Source: a virus. Taken from it: a DNA stretch of 58,885 nt. The stretch covers positions 1 through 58,885 of IMG/VR virus record IMGVR_UViG_3300028840_003635; one strand, 5' to 3'. Position numbers and translations under genes: made by a program. The notes under the pieces are model-generated. The model was given only the letters and a program-made list of their open reading frames with translations, searched no databases and had not been told where the DNA came from. The stretch's first letter is position 1. Each line of letters opens with the position of its first letter. Below are positions 40,601 to 51,909 of the stretch, piece after piece.

Positions 40601-43346
40601 ACTAGATCCTGATCATGCGTTACCTCCTATGGTCGGGAACGGATATAGATTAAATCCAGAAGAGGACAAAACTCAGGCATGGACAGGAGGATATTTTGGT
40701 CATGTAGATATAGGCTATGATATATTAGATCCTCAGGCAACATCTACTAGTGGAGATTATCATGATCTTTATGAAGAAATGATAAACGGAGGCGGACTGT
40801 CAAAAGCTCAATCCCATAAGTTAGATTTAACAGGATTAGGACAGGTTCCGGCAGTGGGAAATATGGCAGGAAGGTGGCTATTAAGCGATACTACTGATAA
40901 CGTCAAGTTTCCCGATAGCAGTCCTCATAATAATCATTTATATCTTACCGGAACTGCTACAACCTGTGATGATTGCTGGTTAGGAAAAGGCATTAAGATG
41001 GAGTCTCCCGTAACAGATAATGCATCTGCTTATCTATTAGGAGACGACCTTACAAAGTCAAACTCTGGTGATGCTCAGTTTGAAGAGAACAAAGAATTTA
41101 ATCTGTCAGACAGGTGGGATAATCATGGAGTTAGCGGATCGCACCTCTTTAAGTTTAACAACAAATACAGGCTTGCTTATACAGGAGAGGGGAAAGAGCC
41201 TTATGCAGAGACCGGAGAGATAGTAGGAGATTTATTTGAGACGTCTCTTATATCCCTTGTGAATAAAGATGTAACCTTCTCTGGAACTTTTTATATACCT
41301 ACAGGATGTCAGGTAAAACTTTATATGAGTTGGACTAAAAAGTCTAACTGGGTTGAACTGTATGCATCTTCTGTGGGAGCAGGAGCGGTTTCTTGGAGTG
41401 ATTCTTTTAACCTTCAGGACGGCATAACCGAATACGGATCTGACATTTCAGATTATAAATATTTTGTCAGGTGGAAACTTGAATTATTGAGTAACGATGA
41501 TCGGGATAAAAGTCCTATTATAAAATCATGGCAGGTAACTTATGATGAACCGGAATCAACTCCAACGGCAAAGTTTTTAGCAGAGCAGGATAAGAATACG
41601 GGGCACAGGGTTCCTGTTTACAGGGTTGTGTTATGGGATTCCATAAACAAATCTGATATTGATATTACAAGCAGGGTAAAACAGAACGGTATTTCTAATT
41701 TAACGCAAAGTATTCCTGTAACACCAGGGGAACTAGGGGAAATAATTGCAAGCGATGTTTCTATAAGGGTAGAGAATACAGATTATTATTTTTCAGAAAA
41801 CAATGATGGAACAAATTCAGGATATCCAGTATATAGTGTTGCAAGTGTGTTTTGGGATTCTACTACTGGTGCAACAAGAAATTATATTGAGGATGAAATA
41901 AGGGTTTATTCTGGTTTTGTTACAGCAGATTCTTTATGTGATAGCGTTGACGGAGAGTTTGAGGTAACGGGAAGGTTTTTAATAAACAAGGTTAAGGTTA
42001 TATCAGATGCAGAGGCGATAATTGAGTGCAGGTCTTTATTAAGAAAGCCTTTAGATACGATAGTTGGAGAGGAAGTTGATGGAGAATCAGACCCCTTGAT
42101 AAAGGATGGCAGGGTCAAGGATATTATGGAGGAATTGCTAACTGATTATAAGGACGGTAATGATAAAACTATCGGAGCTGGATTAAATCCAGAGGATGTT
42201 TTTATCGAGGATTTTGACAGAGAGTTTGGGAATATAGAAATATCTCAAATGTCAGTTGGAGAAGTCCTGCAGAAGCTGGCTCAGGCTTGTGATGGCGTTG
42301 TATATACTAATAATCAGGGAGATGTATATTTTAAAACATGGGCAAATCTATGCGAAGGAAGTTATGATATTGAAGGTGGAACTAATCTCAAAAGGGCACA
42401 ATATACAGGGCAGGACTATGATAGGCTGGTAAGGTCTGTATCTATAGGTGGAGAGGATAATATCCAGTCAACAGAAGAACAACCTTTTCTTGATATGGGA
42501 AGGGATATAAGTTTCGATAACGAATATTTACAGAGACAGAGTTGGGCTGATACTATCGCAGAGGATATCATAGACAGGTATGGTCTGAATGAAAGTTCTT
42601 TTGATTTAAAAACTGTATATCTTCCTTCTGTTAAAATATTAGATACTGTTCAGATAACTGAACCTGTTTCTGGAGTAACTTCCGAAAAGTATCTGGTTCA
42701 TAATTTTGTAAAAAATATAACTCTTTTTAAAGATGATTATAATTTGGTTAGCAACTTAGCAATAGATCCGAGCAAGGAGGTAGCAATGGCTACAGCAATT
42801 AAAACAACAGACCCCAGTGTTCTAACAAGGTTTGGTATCTTTGACAATATGTTCAAAGTTCCGGTGGGGAACGATTTGCCTCATTACATGACACATAGCG
42901 GGGAGCATTATGTTGCCAGTGAAGTGGTTAATGTGTCAACAACAACGAAAAAATGGATAGTAACAACTCCTAACACAACGAAATGGGGACATGCCTATTT
43001 TGATATACGGTGCACTGGAGAGCTTTCTGTTACTATAACAGAGGCGTCAGACAGGGACGGAGTTACTGCTGTTGATGCAACAAACAGGCAAAGGAACTCT
43101 GTTAATACGGCAGGGCTTACGGTATATAGCGGAACTTCAGGAGGATTGACAGATGGAGCGACAACCATCTTTCGGCAAAGAGACGGGGCAACGGGAATAC
43201 CAGGAAGGGTGCTTATTGCTTCAGGAGAAAGGGGTAACAACGAATTTGTATTGTTACAGAATACCAAGTATGTAGTAGCGGTAGAGACATTTGCGAACGT
43301 GTACGTGTCTTTTGCTCTGGATTGGTACGAGCATACAAGCGGATAA
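37629..43346 (+). CDS. Giant tail tip/receptor-binding protein
   Basis: 1905 residues. Long beta-rich protein with sialidase/arabinanase-like and lectin-like blocks: a VNFDDI carbohydrate-binding segment near 455, a [19 protein letters not shown]...NNHLY LamG-like domain near 1080, and toward the C-terminus a baseplate-hub-like region ([21 protein letters not shown]) followed by a small fibre domain. It combines hub and receptor-binding functions in one chain. Glycan binding is expected. Confidence 0.7.
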   Translation: MSTTKTYNSITDWNDTDVHLTDINIGPQGDVPHGQASIKGDRWRHKRIGYAEAPYGRILSDVESAAIQAPYKDNTEASGATYIHILRTKGFNDNETIYIEDLDGNETATIVAVISNQSLQISGSLDNSYSRDRNYFVSTIQEIHIEKTDGFYAGDYVEITQPKGGNRSVVKIYAVDPDGEDDNETVLQVLRLPKEYREDDIVSVINTSSQWSRDEKNPIVILQRKNWWDYAGQNIKAPEIHLSVDIQEDSEENIISEKHGMWIGADREEDSSQIAMLLSKDKDNIYNWTDFLGAGNPQRPNPIVRHSHFKDRFDLQNYANATAMRKVWNTEDVTISVGLCQDDPTPDTAWMYADYTGSGEVWGLMPTPINADITTNYNNEISFAYKGDASNTEGTLAVKLLAADGTSEVYDFADINLKESGWTTLTADISDFAGRKYLRAFVFQITSAGSGTVNFDDIVPFMPPRCDEIIEDPSVVLGTDEGSFAAYYTGRERPRQILTANASLDGNSSGTVTVGSTSDFDVGDIVVMYDRSAYEMGRVRTVTDATHLVVEHIGYTEDTTAEFENDYETADQAMIANNSYRVNKIYGSFVLSKFEDKSQWVKYSTNETPTAILEPETEGTCWDSLSVKQPNVKLFGNQVYMAYVGECSDNTPSIGFARSSDFVNFTKLRENPYIEPTASKFDSNGCFHPDLNVRSPFTFLNYSGYDGTRYNIGSAVQNYSFHNGKLDFHVALLVFPLSCEGYPPDNGSVLFDMGNFRIEVDSRNLVSAHAYVDGRWIRTKDEVDADIKMENAFGTFLEWDRWNLVIGQFAGNKLGIVNVKAVPEVSIHEYFTYSPWVLDSDASANSSSVTLLRRDATIDDVVADQDIMFWGYGVGDYSNLVVHQIGRIASVVDNGDDTYTCNLERPIGPWGFESDPLFDVPHNQGVLLAQGISGTCDDFFSWARNNRVEYLTPSTDTNKIFNITRVLGKGGIDKYGNEALEKTVGGEGETILDPDHALPPMVGNGYRLNPEEDKTQAWTGGYFGHVDIGYDILDPQATSTSGDYHDLYEEMINGGGLSKAQSHKLDLTGLGQVPAVGNMAGRWLLSDTTDNVKFPDSSPHNNHLYLTGTATTCDDCWLGKGIKMESPVTDNASAYLLGDDLTKSNSGDAQFEENKEFNLSDRWDNHGVSGSHLFKFNNKYRLAYTGEGKEPYAETGEIVGDLFETSLISLVNKDVTFSGTFYIPTGCQVKLYMSWTKKSNWVELYASSVGAGAVSWSDSFNLQDGITEYGSDISDYKYFVRWKLELLSNDDRDKSPIIKSWQVTYDEPESTPTAKFLAEQDKNTGHRVPVYRVVLWDSINKSDIDITSRVKQNGISNLTQSIPVTPGELGEIIASDVSIRVENTDYYFSENNDGTNSGYPVYSVASVFWDSTTGATRNYIEDEIRVYSGFVTADSLCDSVDGEFEVTGRFLINKVKVISDAEAIIECRSLLRKPLDTIVGEEVDGESDPLIKDGRVKDIMEELLTDYKDGNDKTIGAGLNPEDVFIEDFDREFGNIEISQMSVGEVLQKLAQACDGVVYTNNQGDVYFKTWANLCEGSYDIEGGTNLKRAQYTGQDYDRLVRSVSIGGEDNIQSTEEQPFLDMGRDISFDNEYLQRQSWADTIAEDIIDRYGLNESSFDLKTVYLPSVKILDTVQITEPVSGVTSEKYLVHNFVKNITLFKDDYNLVSNLAIDPSKEVAMATAIKTTDPSVLTRFGIFDNMFKVPVGNDLPHYMTHSGEHYVASEVVNVSTTTKKWIVTTPNTTKWGHAYFDIRCTGELSVTITEASDRDGVTAVDATNRQRNSVNTAGLTVYSGTSGGLTDGATTIFRQRDGATGIPGRVLIASGERGNNEFVLLQNTKYVVAVETFANVYVSFALDWYEHTSG

Positions 43347-43359
43347 AAGGAGAATATTT

Positions 43360-45348
43360 ATGAAGCAACGCAAGCAGGAAAACGATGTATTTTGGTATGT
43401 AGTGATGATTTTATTGATTATTGCTATATTCTTGATGCTTTTGACTGCATGTAGTGCTGATGATTATTGGGTTTATATTGCTACCGAGACTAAACTTTCG
43501 GGTGCGGAAGGAACGCAGGCAATGGAGGGGGATATTGTTACCATCCTTCCTGCGAACAAGCAGTATAATCCAACAGAAGGCAGTGAGCAGACAAAACATT
43601 TTGCGATTGTCAAGATGTCGGGATTGACTAAAGAAGATGTTAAAAAGTATAAAGAAGCATGGAAAGACGATAAAGATAAAGTTATTCTCTACCGTAAATA
43701 TAAACTTACCGGATTAAAAACCATTGGACTTGACAAGAATGGGTTAAAAGAATCTATTATCAATTATTCATCTCCTTTGATTAAATCAAAATTCAAACAG
43801 AAAACCGATCTTGATAGAATGGCATGGCAAGTTCAAAAAGATAATTATGATAACAAAATGAAAGAGCATAGAGATTTTTTTCGTATGCTTGATTGTGTAA
43901 AACCTGCTTACGCACTTACTATAAACATTTCAGTTATTAACTCTGAAGTTGTAGGTGATGATTATGAAGATTTAAGTTCATGGGAATCGGCTACAGATAA
44001 TAACTTAGTGGGAACAACTACCATAGAACAAGCAGATTGCTATGATGATGATGGTGCGTTAGAGGACACTTGCTATATTGCAGGTGCAACGGTAAACAGT
44101 TCATACTATAGAATTATAACTGTACCTTCTGGCGACAGACACGATGGAACAGATCAGGGAGGTGGAGCTGCAGGAACGGGTTTTGAGTTTAATCTTGGAG
44201 GGCATTTCAGCTATTGCATCAGGACGTCAGAGGATTATGTAAAAATCGAGTGGGTAAAGTTTGACCTTGAGGCTTTTTGTACAAGTAATGCTATCTTAAA
44301 TTATAACGACCATGTTCATATTAAAAACTGTATCTTCTTCTCCGGAACCTGCGGATCTAATGCTGGAGTAAAACACAATGCTTATTATCAAGAATTAACA
44401 GTTGAAAACTGTCTCTTTCAGGACATAAACGGGACGGGTATTTCTGATGTTGATTCCCAGGCAAGCACCAGAACTTACACAAACAATACAGCCGTTGATT
44501 GTGCTACTGGATATGGAATAACTACAGGAGGGGCTTCTGTTACCCTGACAAATTGCTTAGGCTATGGGAATACTACAGCAGACTTTACCTGCGGAGCTAA
44601 TACCGTTTTAAATTACTGTGCATCTGATGACAGCACTGCTGACAATTATGGTGGCGGCGATAACAAGGTTGATATTAGCGATCCTTTTGAAAATTATGCA
44701 GGCAACGATTTCCATCTTGCATCCGATGACACTGAATGTAAGGATGCAGGGACAAGCATGAGCGGTGATTTCGTAGACGATTATGAAGGTGATACCCGAT
44801 CCGGTTCGTGGGATATAGGTTGTGATGAAGTCGTGGGAGTTGTGCCAACACCAACAATGACCATAACGGCAACCAATACTGAAACTCCGACAGAAACTGT
44901 AACAGCGACACCGACTAATACTCAAACTCCAACACTTACAACGACTAATACCGAAACTCCGACCGTAACGGCAACCAATACCGAGACACCAACTGAGACT
45001 CCGACACAGACACCGACCGCAACGGCAACAGCAACTGCAACACCAACATTTACTGTTACGGCAACTCCGACTAAAACAACTACTGCTACGCCAACTCAAA
45101 CTCAGACAGTAACAAGCACTGCGACAGTAACAAGCACGGCAACAGTAACAAGCACGGCAACACAGACTGCTACTTCAACGGTAACAGCAACCCCAAATAT
45201 ACCTGCAATATTTGAAGAAATAAATGTATACAGGTTTTACCCTTATGAAGAAAACGAATCTTTCAGGTTTTATCCTTACGAGGAGAAAGATCTGGATAGA
45301 GATTATCCTTATGAAGAAATAAATGTTTATAGTAACCACAGGAGGTAG
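43360..45348 (+). CDS. Lipoprotein with beta-helix and mucin-like Thr/Pro-rich tail
   Basis: 662 residues from ATG 43360 after AAAGGAG. The helix [15 protein letters not shown] ends in LTAC, a lipobox. Residues about 200-495 are a right-handed beta-helix ending in [18 protein letters not shown], a signature of secreted bacterial pectate-lyase-like proteins. About 497-612 are Thr/Pro/Ala repeats, followed by three (F/D)YPYEE motifs. A lipoprotein signal is odd for a virion gene. The protein may be host-derived and exposed on the cell, or a heavily glycosylated virion fibre. Confidence 0.7.
   Translation: MKQRKQENDVFWYVVMILLIIAIFLMLLTACSADDYWVYIATETKLSGAEGTQAMEGDIVTILPANKQYNPTEGSEQTKHFAIVKMSGLTKEDVKKYKEAWKDDKDKVILYRKYKLTGLKTIGLDKNGLKESIINYSSPLIKSKFKQKTDLDRMAWQVQKDNYDNKMKEHRDFFRMLDCVKPAYALTINISVINSEVVGDDYEDLSSWESATDNNLVGTTTIEQADCYDDDGALEDTCYIAGATVNSSYYRIITVPSGDRHDGTDQGGGAAGTGFEFNLGGHFSYCIRTSEDYVKIEWVKFDLEAFCTSNAILNYNDHVHIKNCIFFSGTCGSNAGVKHNAYYQELTVENCLFQDINGTGISDVDSQASTRTYTNNTAVDCATGYGITTGGASVTLTNCLGYGNTTADFTCGANTVLNYCASDDSTADNYGGGDNKVDISDPFENYAGNDFHLASDDTECKDAGTSMSGDFVDDYEGDTRSGSWDIGCDEVVGVVPTPTMTITATNTETPTETVTATPTNTQTPTLTTTNTETPTVTATNTETPTETPTQTPTATATATATPTFTVTATPTKTTTATPTQTQTVTSTATVTSTATVTSTATQTATSTVTATPNIPAIFEEINVYRFYPYEENESFRFYPYEEKDLDRDYPYEEINVYSNHRR
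44857..45195 (+). repeat. Low-complexity Thr/Pro-coding repeats
   Basis: ACN/CCN-rich runs such as ACAACACCG and a triplicated ACAGTAACAAGCAC-type unit near 45106-45160. Prone to length variation. Confidence 0.75.
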
Positions 45349-45350
45349 CA

Positions 45351-45989
45351 ATGAATTTTGTAAGAAAGTATAAGTATCAGATAATGATTGGTGTAGTAAC
45401 TTTTATAGTAGCACACTTCTTAGCCTTGCTGGTGATAAGTAGTTTTGGATCAGGGTCTCAGGAGAGAGATGAATATGAATCTGTTTACAAACAAAAAACA
45501 AAATCTTATGGATTTCCTTTATTAAACAAGGACACTCACAGAGCATTAACCATAGACACCTCTAATGATGTTGTTAAGTTCAGGGTAAAGAAGAATGTAG
45601 AAGATGGATCTTACCAGATAGACAAGACCTGCACCTATGTAAAGAAGTTCACTTATTATGGTTTGAACGGGACTTTTAGTTCTTCCGCATCTGTAACAGG
45701 GGCAACATCCTCAGCGACAGGAACGCTAGAATATATTGACACTAAGGGCAATACCATGTATCTGTCAGGCATAACTGGAACCTTTCAGGACGGCGAAACT
45801 GTTTATGAGACTGCGAACACGATCTATGTAACACTGTCAGATGACGGGGTATGGATGGGAGTAACAACACTGTCCGCTACGGATACAAATTTAGATGCAG
45901 GAGATTATTTTGCTTACGTAGAATTAAGCAACGCATCTCTCAGCTATGATGAAGTTCTTTTAAAAAGCAAATGGAAGGTCGTTCAGTAA
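45351..45989 (+). CDS. Membrane-anchored beta-rich protein, 212 aa
   Basis: ATG after CAGGAGGTAGC. N-terminal anchor (IMIGVVTFIVAHFLALLVI), then a beta-rich domain with Gly/Thr repeats (SSSASVTGATSSATG, GNTMYLSGITG). Like the preceding lipoprotein it carries its own export signal. Last gene of the late operon before the glycan cassette. Confidence 0.6.
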   Translation: MNFVRKYKYQIMIGVVTFIVAHFLALLVISSFGSGSQERDEYESVYKQKTKSYGFPLLNKDTHRALTIDTSNDVVKFRVKKNVEDGSYQIDKTCTYVKKFTYYGLNGTFSSSASVTGATSSATGTLEYIDTKGNTMYLSGITGTFQDGETVYETANTIYVTLSDDGVWMGVTTLSATDTNLDAGDYFAYVELSNASLSYDEVLLKSKWKVVQ

Positions 45990-46008
45990 ACGCCTGTAAA
46001 CATTGACA

Positions 46009-46025
46009 TGGCACAATATTTGCAT
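46009..46025 (+). promoter_or_regulatory. Sigma-54 promoter of the glycan cassette
   Basis: TGGCACAATATTTGCAT: GG 46010-46011, GC 46022-46023, 10 bp between. 53 bp before the first cassette gene. Confidence 0.85.
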
Positions 46026-46075
46026 ATAGAAAGTAGTATTATGGTAGTTATCGAACCAAGCTAAAAGGAGAAAAA

Positions 46076-47008
46076 ATGTTCTGGTTGAAAAGGGTAGGCG
46101 GAGAGAGCAAGTCAAACAAGGTAAGAATCACTGATGTCGGAACATTTGAGCTAGAAAACAACTATATTTGCGTTGAGCATGTTCAGGATGCTGATTTTTT
46201 AATATCTGAACATGGACGTAATTTAACAGGGATGGTATTTGAAAAAGTCGAAGATCCCAAACTTCCCGAAAAGCCAATTAAGAAAGAACAAATATTTGTA
46301 AATACTTATAAAAAGGAGAAAATGATTGTGAACCCAAATAGGAACGTATTGATTGTTACCGCCTTTACAAAAGGGTATGATCTTGTTTCTGAATATTTGC
46401 ATCCTGTTTCTAATTATCACTATTTATGCTATACAAATGATTATAAATTTACTTCTGATTTTTTTGTAGTTTCACGATTGCCGGAAGGGAAAACACCAGA
46501 AGAAAATGTTAGGCTCGCAAGGGGGATAAAGTTAAACCTTTCCGACCATTTAACTGTATCTGATTATGATTATATCATCTGGCTAGATGCTAATTGTTCT
46601 TTTATAAGAGAAGTGGATTCTTTAATTGATGACTTAGGAGATGATGATGTTGCAATATTTGGACACAGAGAAAGAAATTGCCTTTATTCAGAGGCAAAAG
46701 CGTGTATTAGGTATAAGAAGGATTCTCAGAGCGTTATAAACAAGCAGGTAAAAAAATACAAGAAAGAGGGGTTTCCTAGCAATTATGGTATGTGGGCAAC
46801 CCATTGCATTGTATATAGACCTACTAGGGAAGCTCTAAGTTTTTTTAAGATTTGGTATGCGGAAGTTACAAACCACTCATATAGAGATCAAATAAGCCTG
46901 CCGTATGCTTTAAAAAAAAGCAAAGTAAAATTTCATACACTGTTAAATGCAGAAATTTTTAGTGTAGAATGGTTTAAGTATGTATCTATAAGAGGGCATT
47001 GTGTTTAA
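46076..47008 (+). CDS. DUF616/TOD1-like glycosyltransferase
   Basis: 310 residues after AAAAGGAG. Residues about 90-300: YDYIIWLDANCSF supplies the DxD-like metal site, then FGHRERNCLYSEAKAC, the HRxRxCxYxEA signature of the TOD1/DUF616 family. The first 80 residues are an extra N-terminal part. First gene of the cassette. Confidence 0.75.
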   Translation: MFWLKRVGGESKSNKVRITDVGTFELENNYICVEHVQDADFLISEHGRNLTGMVFEKVEDPKLPEKPIKKEQIFVNTYKKEKMIVNPNRNVLIVTAFTKGYDLVSEYLHPVSNYHYLCYTNDYKFTSDFFVVSRLPEGKTPEENVRLARGIKLNLSDHLTVSDYDYIIWLDANCSFIREVDSLIDDLGDDDVAIFGHRERNCLYSEAKACIRYKKDSQSVINKQVKKYKKEGFPSNYGMWATHCIVYRPTREALSFFKIWYAEVTNHSYRDQISLPYALKKSKVKFHTLLNAEIFSVEWFKYVSIRGHCV

Positions 47009-47525
47009 GATAAAAAAGAGCGTGGAAATAAAAAAGAACGGACACCTGTGCTTCGACTTTGGGTGTGGAAAGAGTAAAAAGAAGGGGTATGTGGGAGTAG
47101 ACTGTCAAGATTTTGAATGTGTTGATATCGTGTCTGATGTAAATGGATTTAAAAATATACCAGGGAGTTCAGCTTGCAGAATTCATTCGTGCCATTTTAT
47201 AGAGCACCTAGGGCACGATGATGTATTTTTTGTTTTAAAGCAATGGATGAGAATACTTGAGAGTAGGGGGATTTTAACAATTTATTTCCCAGACATTAGC
47301 TTGGTTATACCAGAAACAAACATAAAAATTGCCATAAATCATGTGTGGGGTTCCAGAAAGGATCAATATGATTACCACAAGACATTCTGGACTGCCAGAT
47401 CGATGATGTTTATGTTGCAATATGTCGGGTATGCTAACGTAAGAACAATACCTTACTTTGGGAAGCTACATCCATACAAAGGAGACATGGCTTGGACTTC
47501 AGGAGTGGAAGGAATTAAAAAATGA
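47001..47525 (+). CDS. SAM-dependent methyltransferase (class I)
   Basis: 174 residues, GTG start, 8-bp overlap with the previous gene. FDFGCGKSKKKGYVGVD is motif I with its acidic partner; HSCHFIEHL is the motif typical of sugar/lipid methyltransferases (SxxxxEH). Likely O-methylates a glycan. Confidence 0.75.
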   Translation: MFKIKKSVEIKKNGHLCFDFGCGKSKKKGYVGVDCQDFECVDIVSDVNGFKNIPGSSACRIHSCHFIEHLGHDDVFFVLKQWMRILESRGILTIYFPDISLVIPETNIKIAINHVWGSRKDQYDYHKTFWTARSMMFMLQYVGYANVRTIPYFGKLHPYKGDMAWTSGVEGIKK

Positions 47526-48202
47526 TAAATAAACGACCTTTAAAATTTTACGTTGATAAAATAAAAAATAATGAAGTCTTTAGCTTTTCGAGATATGGAG
47601 ACGGTGAATGGATATATATGACCTGCCCTTCTGGCAGAACCAGAATAAATAAAGAAATGGACTACTTCCCAGAAGCAGCCGAATCTTTAAGAAAAACAAT
47701 TTTGTTTCCGAAAGCAAGTTCTTCTTATTTTTATGGGCTTCAAAGATTAGCTCTAAAGATGTTTGCTGACAAAATACCATCCACTATTGACTGGCATGGA
47801 AGTGATTTATTTCATCATGCTTCGATAAGTGGAGCATTGTCGCCCTTAATAGCTTCTATTGTTGAGAAAGATGTTGTTTTTGTTGGACCTAGGTATTTAA
47901 AAAATATAAATAGCATCATTCCTTACGTGGATTTTATAGAGATAGACGGTAAAAATTGTTATACGCAAATACATGATATATTAAAAAGAATAAAAGATAC
48001 AAAGAGAGAATCTGGCAATATGATATATAGTTTTTCTGCCGGTGCATTTACAAACATTATGATTTATAAGCTGTATGATGAGATGAAAAATAACTGGCTT
48101 ATAGATTTTGGATCGGTATGGGACCCTTATGTTAATCAAAACACAAGGGGTTATCATAAAAAAATGACCAGGGACTTAATAAGTATAAATACAGGAGGCT
48201 AG
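47522..48202 (+). CDS. GT-D fold glycosyltransferase
   Basis: 226 residues, 4-bp overlap. FSFSRYGDGEW near residue 20 is the RxGDGE signature of GT-D (GT-101-like) enzymes of streptococcal SRR-adhesin glycosylation. A Ser/Thr-glycan extending role fits the mucin-like protein upstream. Confidence 0.75.
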   Translation: MINKRPLKFYVDKIKNNEVFSFSRYGDGEWIYMTCPSGRTRINKEMDYFPEAAESLRKTILFPKASSSYFYGLQRLALKMFADKIPSTIDWHGSDLFHHASISGALSPLIASIVEKDVVFVGPRYLKNINSIIPYVDFIEIDGKNCYTQIHDILKRIKDTKRESGNMIYSFSAGAFTNIMIYKLYDEMKNNWLIDFGSVWDPYVNQNTRGYHKKMTRDLISINTGG

Positions 48203-48205
48203 TTT

Positions 48206-48898
48206 GTGGTAATATCTATAATTATTGCTCACTATGGAAACAGCAAATACCTAGAAGATTGTTTACTTTCGATAGAGCAAAACACATATATACCTCATGA
48301 GGTTATAACGGTCAACACCGAAAAACCCAGAATATCTGTGGCTGAGGCGTGGAACGAAGGGATAGAGTCGGCTACAGGGGAAATTGTTGTTATTTTAAAT
48401 GACGATACCCTAGTATCAGAATTTTGGTTGTCTAGGTTGTATTGGTATTTGCAGGCAATAGATAATGCTATGGTTTCGACCCCGTCTACATCTAAATGTG
48501 CAAGCATTATATATACGGAACTCTATGACAAAATGAAACCTGATGTAAAATCAACAGCAGATGTAAATAGATTTAACAAAATAGTGTCTAAATATTACGG
48601 TCTCTCATACAAAAAACTAGCAAGCCATGAAGTTACAGGGTTTTGTGCAATGTTTAGAAAGAAGGATTGGGAGTTAGCTGGTAAGTTTTACAAGGGGTTC
48701 AAATATGCTTATGGAGAAGAAAACGATTTTTTTGACAAGTTATCAAAAAAAAAGAAAGGTGTGTTTGTTTTAGCGAGCGGGGTGTATGTTCATCACTTCA
48801 AAGGGAAAACTACAGAGAGGGTAAAGGATTTAGACCTTATTGCATGTAAGGCATTATATGAAAGGAGAAGGCATGAGCGAAGAAAAAAAACAACATAA
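48206..48898 (+). CDS. Family 2 glycosyltransferase
   Basis: 230 residues, GTG start. GT-A fold: IIAHYGNSKYLEDCLLSI start, ATGEIVVILNDDTLVSEFW with the DDT metal site, GFCAMFRKKDWE and a C-terminal FDKL region. Overlaps the next gene by 26 bp. Confidence 0.8.
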   Translation: MVISIIIAHYGNSKYLEDCLLSIEQNTYIPHEVITVNTEKPRISVAEAWNEGIESATGEIVVILNDDTLVSEFWLSRLYWYLQAIDNAMVSTPSTSKCASIIYTELYDKMKPDVKSTADVNRFNKIVSKYYGLSYKKLASHEVTGFCAMFRKKDWELAGKFYKGFKYAYGEENDFFDKLSKKKKGVFVLASGVYVHHFKGKTTERVKDLDLIACKALYERRRHERRKKTT

Positions 48899-49442
48899 AA
48901 TAATAGTAGGTGGTATAGGAAGAACGGGTTCAACTGCTTTAATGTGTATTCTTTCTTATCTAGAGTTAGGGACTGGATTTGGGAAATATTCTTATCGAAA
49001 CGAATATATTAACAAACTATTTTTTCTTGAGGGCAGAGAAGAAGCCTATATATATAAAGAGAACGAAAACGCTGGACTTATTCCTGAAAGGTTTGATAAA
49101 TATATTGTAGATTATTTTATATTTTTACAGAGAGATATAAACAAGGCAGCAGCCAGCAGGGTTAGGAAACATCAAGAGGGTTACTGGATGGGGGGATTAA
49201 CAGCCGATACTGAATGGAAGCCTGAAAGACAAAATGCTATTTTATTAGGGAAATATAAATCTCTCAAGAGGTATTTAGAGAAGAGAGACGTCCCTGTGGT
49301 TGAAATAATTTACCCAGACTTTATAAAGGATGTTGATTATTTATATGAAAAATTGCTTTTGCCGTTTCCTTGCCTTGAAAAAGACAGGTTAAAAAAGGCT
49401 TTTGATTTAATAATCTATAAAGATACGGAGGGATATAAATGA
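48873..49442 (+). CDS. Sulfotransferase-like protein
   Basis: 189 residues; ATG 48873 follows AAAGGAGAAG. GGIGRTGSTAL at residues 12-22 is the PAPS-binding loop of sulfotransferases; later R and S residues would contact the 3'-phosphate. Could sulfate a glycan of the cassette. Confidence 0.65.
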   Translation: MSEEKKQHKIIVGGIGRTGSTALMCILSYLELGTGFGKYSYRNEYINKLFFLEGREEAYIYKENENAGLIPERFDKYIVDYFIFLQRDINKAAASRVRKHQEGYWMGGLTADTEWKPERQNAILLGKYKSLKRYLEKRDVPVVEIIYPDFIKDVDYLYEKLLLPFPCLEKDRLKKAFDLIIYKDTEGYK

Positions 49443-50062
49443 GAATAGCGGTATTAACTTGCGATAAGTATAATTTTTTGATTCCCTATTTCTGGCATTT
49501 TTTTAAAAAGAATTTTCCAGACAATCCGTATCCTGTAGACTTTGTAACTGAGACAGAGAGAATATATTTTGGGGACAATGTTTTCTATGGCGGGAAAAAT
49601 CTATGGTCAACTCTTTTGCAAAATTATCTAAAAACAGTAACAGATGACAAGATACTGATTTTATTTGATGATTACATGATTTATGGTGTAGATCTCAAAA
49701 AAACAAAGGAAGCGGAAAGTCTGTGCTGTGGGGAGGTAGGCTGTATAAATTTAATCAAAATGAATTGTGAAAAGGCTCTCGTTTATCCTGACGGGATGGA
49801 TGGATATCTTACCAAAGATTTTAACTCAGAGATAACTACCGGATGTCAGGCTACAATTTGGCAAAAAGATTATCTCAAGGAAGTTTATCCTGAAGGTAGA
49901 GATAGTTGGAAAGCAGAGACATACGGATACAGAAAAATGAAAACTCTGAACAAAAAGGTTTTATATTCAACCACTCCCATATTTTCTTATGTGCATGGTG
50001 GTTGCATGATAAAAGGCAATAAGGTCGATGCAGTATTTAAACAAATGGCGGAGAAATGGTAA
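49439..50062 (+). CDS. Glycosyltransferase-like protein, 207 aa
   Basis: 4-bp overlap with the previous gene. MRIAVLTCDKYNFL start and LILFDDYMIYG (DD metal site) resemble GT-A enzymes; ends with an EVYPEGRDSW..ET segment. Family not certain. Confidence 0.6.
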   Translation: MRIAVLTCDKYNFLIPYFWHFFKKNFPDNPYPVDFVTETERIYFGDNVFYGGKNLWSTLLQNYLKTVTDDKILILFDDYMIYGVDLKKTKEAESLCCGEVGCINLIKMNCEKALVYPDGMDGYLTKDFNSEITTGCQATIWQKDYLKEVYPEGRDSWKAETYGYRKMKTLNKKVLYSTTPIFSYVHGGCMIKGNKVDAVFKQMAEKW

Positions 50063-51147
50063 TGGAATGGACAGATGCATATAATCCTTTTAATAGTTTT
50101 AAAGTTTTAGTATGGTCTAAGCAGTTACAGAACCTTGCAAATGGGAAGATTCCTTTGCCCGTAACTGTAGATACAGATCCAACAACAAGATGCAATTATA
50201 ACTGCATATGGTGTAATGCTCAGAAATATAGAGCAAAAGGACAACATACCCTGTCCGAAGAGCAGTTAGATAACCTAGTAAATATATACTCTAAGATGGG
50301 AGTTAAATCTACTTGTATTGCAGGAGGTGGCGAACCCACTTTAAACCCGCACCTTGCAAACTTTATAACAAGTCTACATGTGAACAACATAGAGACAGGG
50401 ATAATAACAAACGGATCTTCGATGACGAAAGAACAATTAGTGTCTATTGCAGAAGGGTCAAGGTGGTGCGGATTCTCTGTAGACGCTGGTAATGCGGGGA
50501 CTTATGTTAAGGTTAAGGGAATAAAAGACAGAAAATATTTCAGGATAGTCATTAAAAACATAGAATCTCTGTGTAATTTGATTCAAAAGTTTAACCTGAA
50601 ACCTAAGTGTGAAGTTGCTTTTAAGTTTTTAGTATCCCCTGACAACATCAACAGCATATACGAAGCAACGAGAGTTGCCAGGGAATGTGGAGTAGACCAT
50701 TTCCATTTAAGACCTGCCTGTGTTGATAACTTAGAGTCTTTTATTGCTCACAAGAGGTATATGTTTCATAGCTATTTAGAGACGTTTTCTGTAGAGACTG
50801 AAAAGGCAAGGAGGCTGGAAACTAAGGACTTTAAAGTGTATGTTGTAAAGCATAAGTTTAACAATTTTTTAGGCAGAAAGGTGGGTTTTAAAAAATGCAG
50901 GGCAACTCCCCTGCTTGCAACATTCGGAGCTGATGGGTATTGCCATCTATGTTTTGACCTTCGGGGTAAAGAAGATTTTATTATGTGTAAACATGAAGAT
51001 ATCATGGATTTTTGGGGGAGTGATAGGCATATCGAGATGATTGACTCAATAGATCCTGAAAAGTGTCCGAGGTGCACCTTTGGAGCTTATAACGAAATTA
51101 TAGAGAAGGTTTTTATTGAGGACAAGATGTGCAAGAATTTTCCATAA
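50062..51147 (+). CDS. Radical SAM enzyme with SPASM-like end
   Basis: 361 residues from ATG 50062, 8 bp after GGAG, overlapping the previous stop. TRCNYNCIWCNAQ is the CxxxCxxC cluster site; GGGEPTLNP binds SAM. The C-terminal half has CRATPLL..., CHLC, C and CPRC cysteines for an auxiliary cluster. Typical substrates are peptides or sugars; in this setting it may modify a sugar or a virion protein. Confidence 0.8.
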   Translation: MEWTDAYNPFNSFKVLVWSKQLQNLANGKIPLPVTVDTDPTTRCNYNCIWCNAQKYRAKGQHTLSEEQLDNLVNIYSKMGVKSTCIAGGGEPTLNPHLANFITSLHVNNIETGIITNGSSMTKEQLVSIAEGSRWCGFSVDAGNAGTYVKVKGIKDRKYFRIVIKNIESLCNLIQKFNLKPKCEVAFKFLVSPDNINSIYEATRVARECGVDHFHLRPACVDNLESFIAHKRYMFHSYLETFSVETEKARRLETKDFKVYVVKHKFNNFLGRKVGFKKCRATPLLATFGADGYCHLCFDLRGKEDFIMCKHEDIMDFWGSDRHIEMIDSIDPEKCPRCTFGAYNEIIEKVFIEDKMCKNFP

Positions 51148-51159
51148 GGAGAACAAATA

Positions 51160-51909
51160 ATGAATAAAGTAGCAATAATGCTTCCTGTTTATAATGCAGA
51201 AAATACATTGCAAAGATGCATAGATAGCTTAAAAAATCAAACATATCAAGATTATGTTGTGATGGCACGAGATGATGGGTCTACAGATAGCAGCCTTAAG
51301 ATATTAAAGTCTAATGAGTCTGATAAGATAAAAGTGTTTAGCAATATCAAAAATTTAGGATGTGTCCTCAATAGAAACAAGATCTTAGAGGATTCTCTTG
51401 CAATAAAAGATGTAGCATATATAGCCATACAGGATGCTGATGATTGGAGTGAACCAAACAGAATAGAAAAACAGGTCGAGTTCTTAGAAAAAAACAAAGA
51501 ATATGGAGTTTGCGGGACATGGTATTACTGGCATGATGTTAAAGATAGAGGGCAGTCTATAAAAGCAATAAAGACATTAACAGAGGACGTTGAGATAAGG
51601 AGAATGCAGTATTTTGGTAGCCAGGCATGTCATGGAAGTTATGTTATCAGGAGAGAAGTATATAATGACGTTGGATTTTATGACCCCTATTTTGTTTGGA
51701 GCCATGACAACGACTGGCTAACCAGGTTGCTTTACGGAAAAAAATGGAAGGTATGTACAATCCCGGAGAACCTATATCATGTGTGGGTAACTGAATATAC
51801 TCACTCTAAAACAAACGAAAGAAATATTTATAAACAGAAGCAAAGGTATAAAAGGTATTGTGAATCTGTCGGAGTAAAATATGAAGAAAAATATTGGAGA
51901 AGGATATGA
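51160..51909 (+). CDS. Family 2 glycosyltransferase
   Basis: 249 residues after AAGGAGAACAAAT. MLPVYNAENTLQRCIDSLKNQ start, ARDDGSTDSSL and IQDADDWSEPNR (DAD metal site), then a late HDNDWLTRL: a complete GT2 enzyme. Confidence 0.85.
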   Translation: MNKVAIMLPVYNAENTLQRCIDSLKNQTYQDYVVMARDDGSTDSSLKILKSNESDKIKVFSNIKNLGCVLNRNKILEDSLAIKDVAYIAIQDADDWSEPNRIEKQVEFLEKNKEYGVCGTWYYWHDVKDRGQSIKAIKTLTEDVEIRRMQYFGSQACHGSYVIRREVYNDVGFYDPYFVWSHDNDWLTRLLYGKKWKVCTIPENLYHVWVTEYTHSKTNERNIYKQKQRYKRYCESVGVKYEEKYWRRI

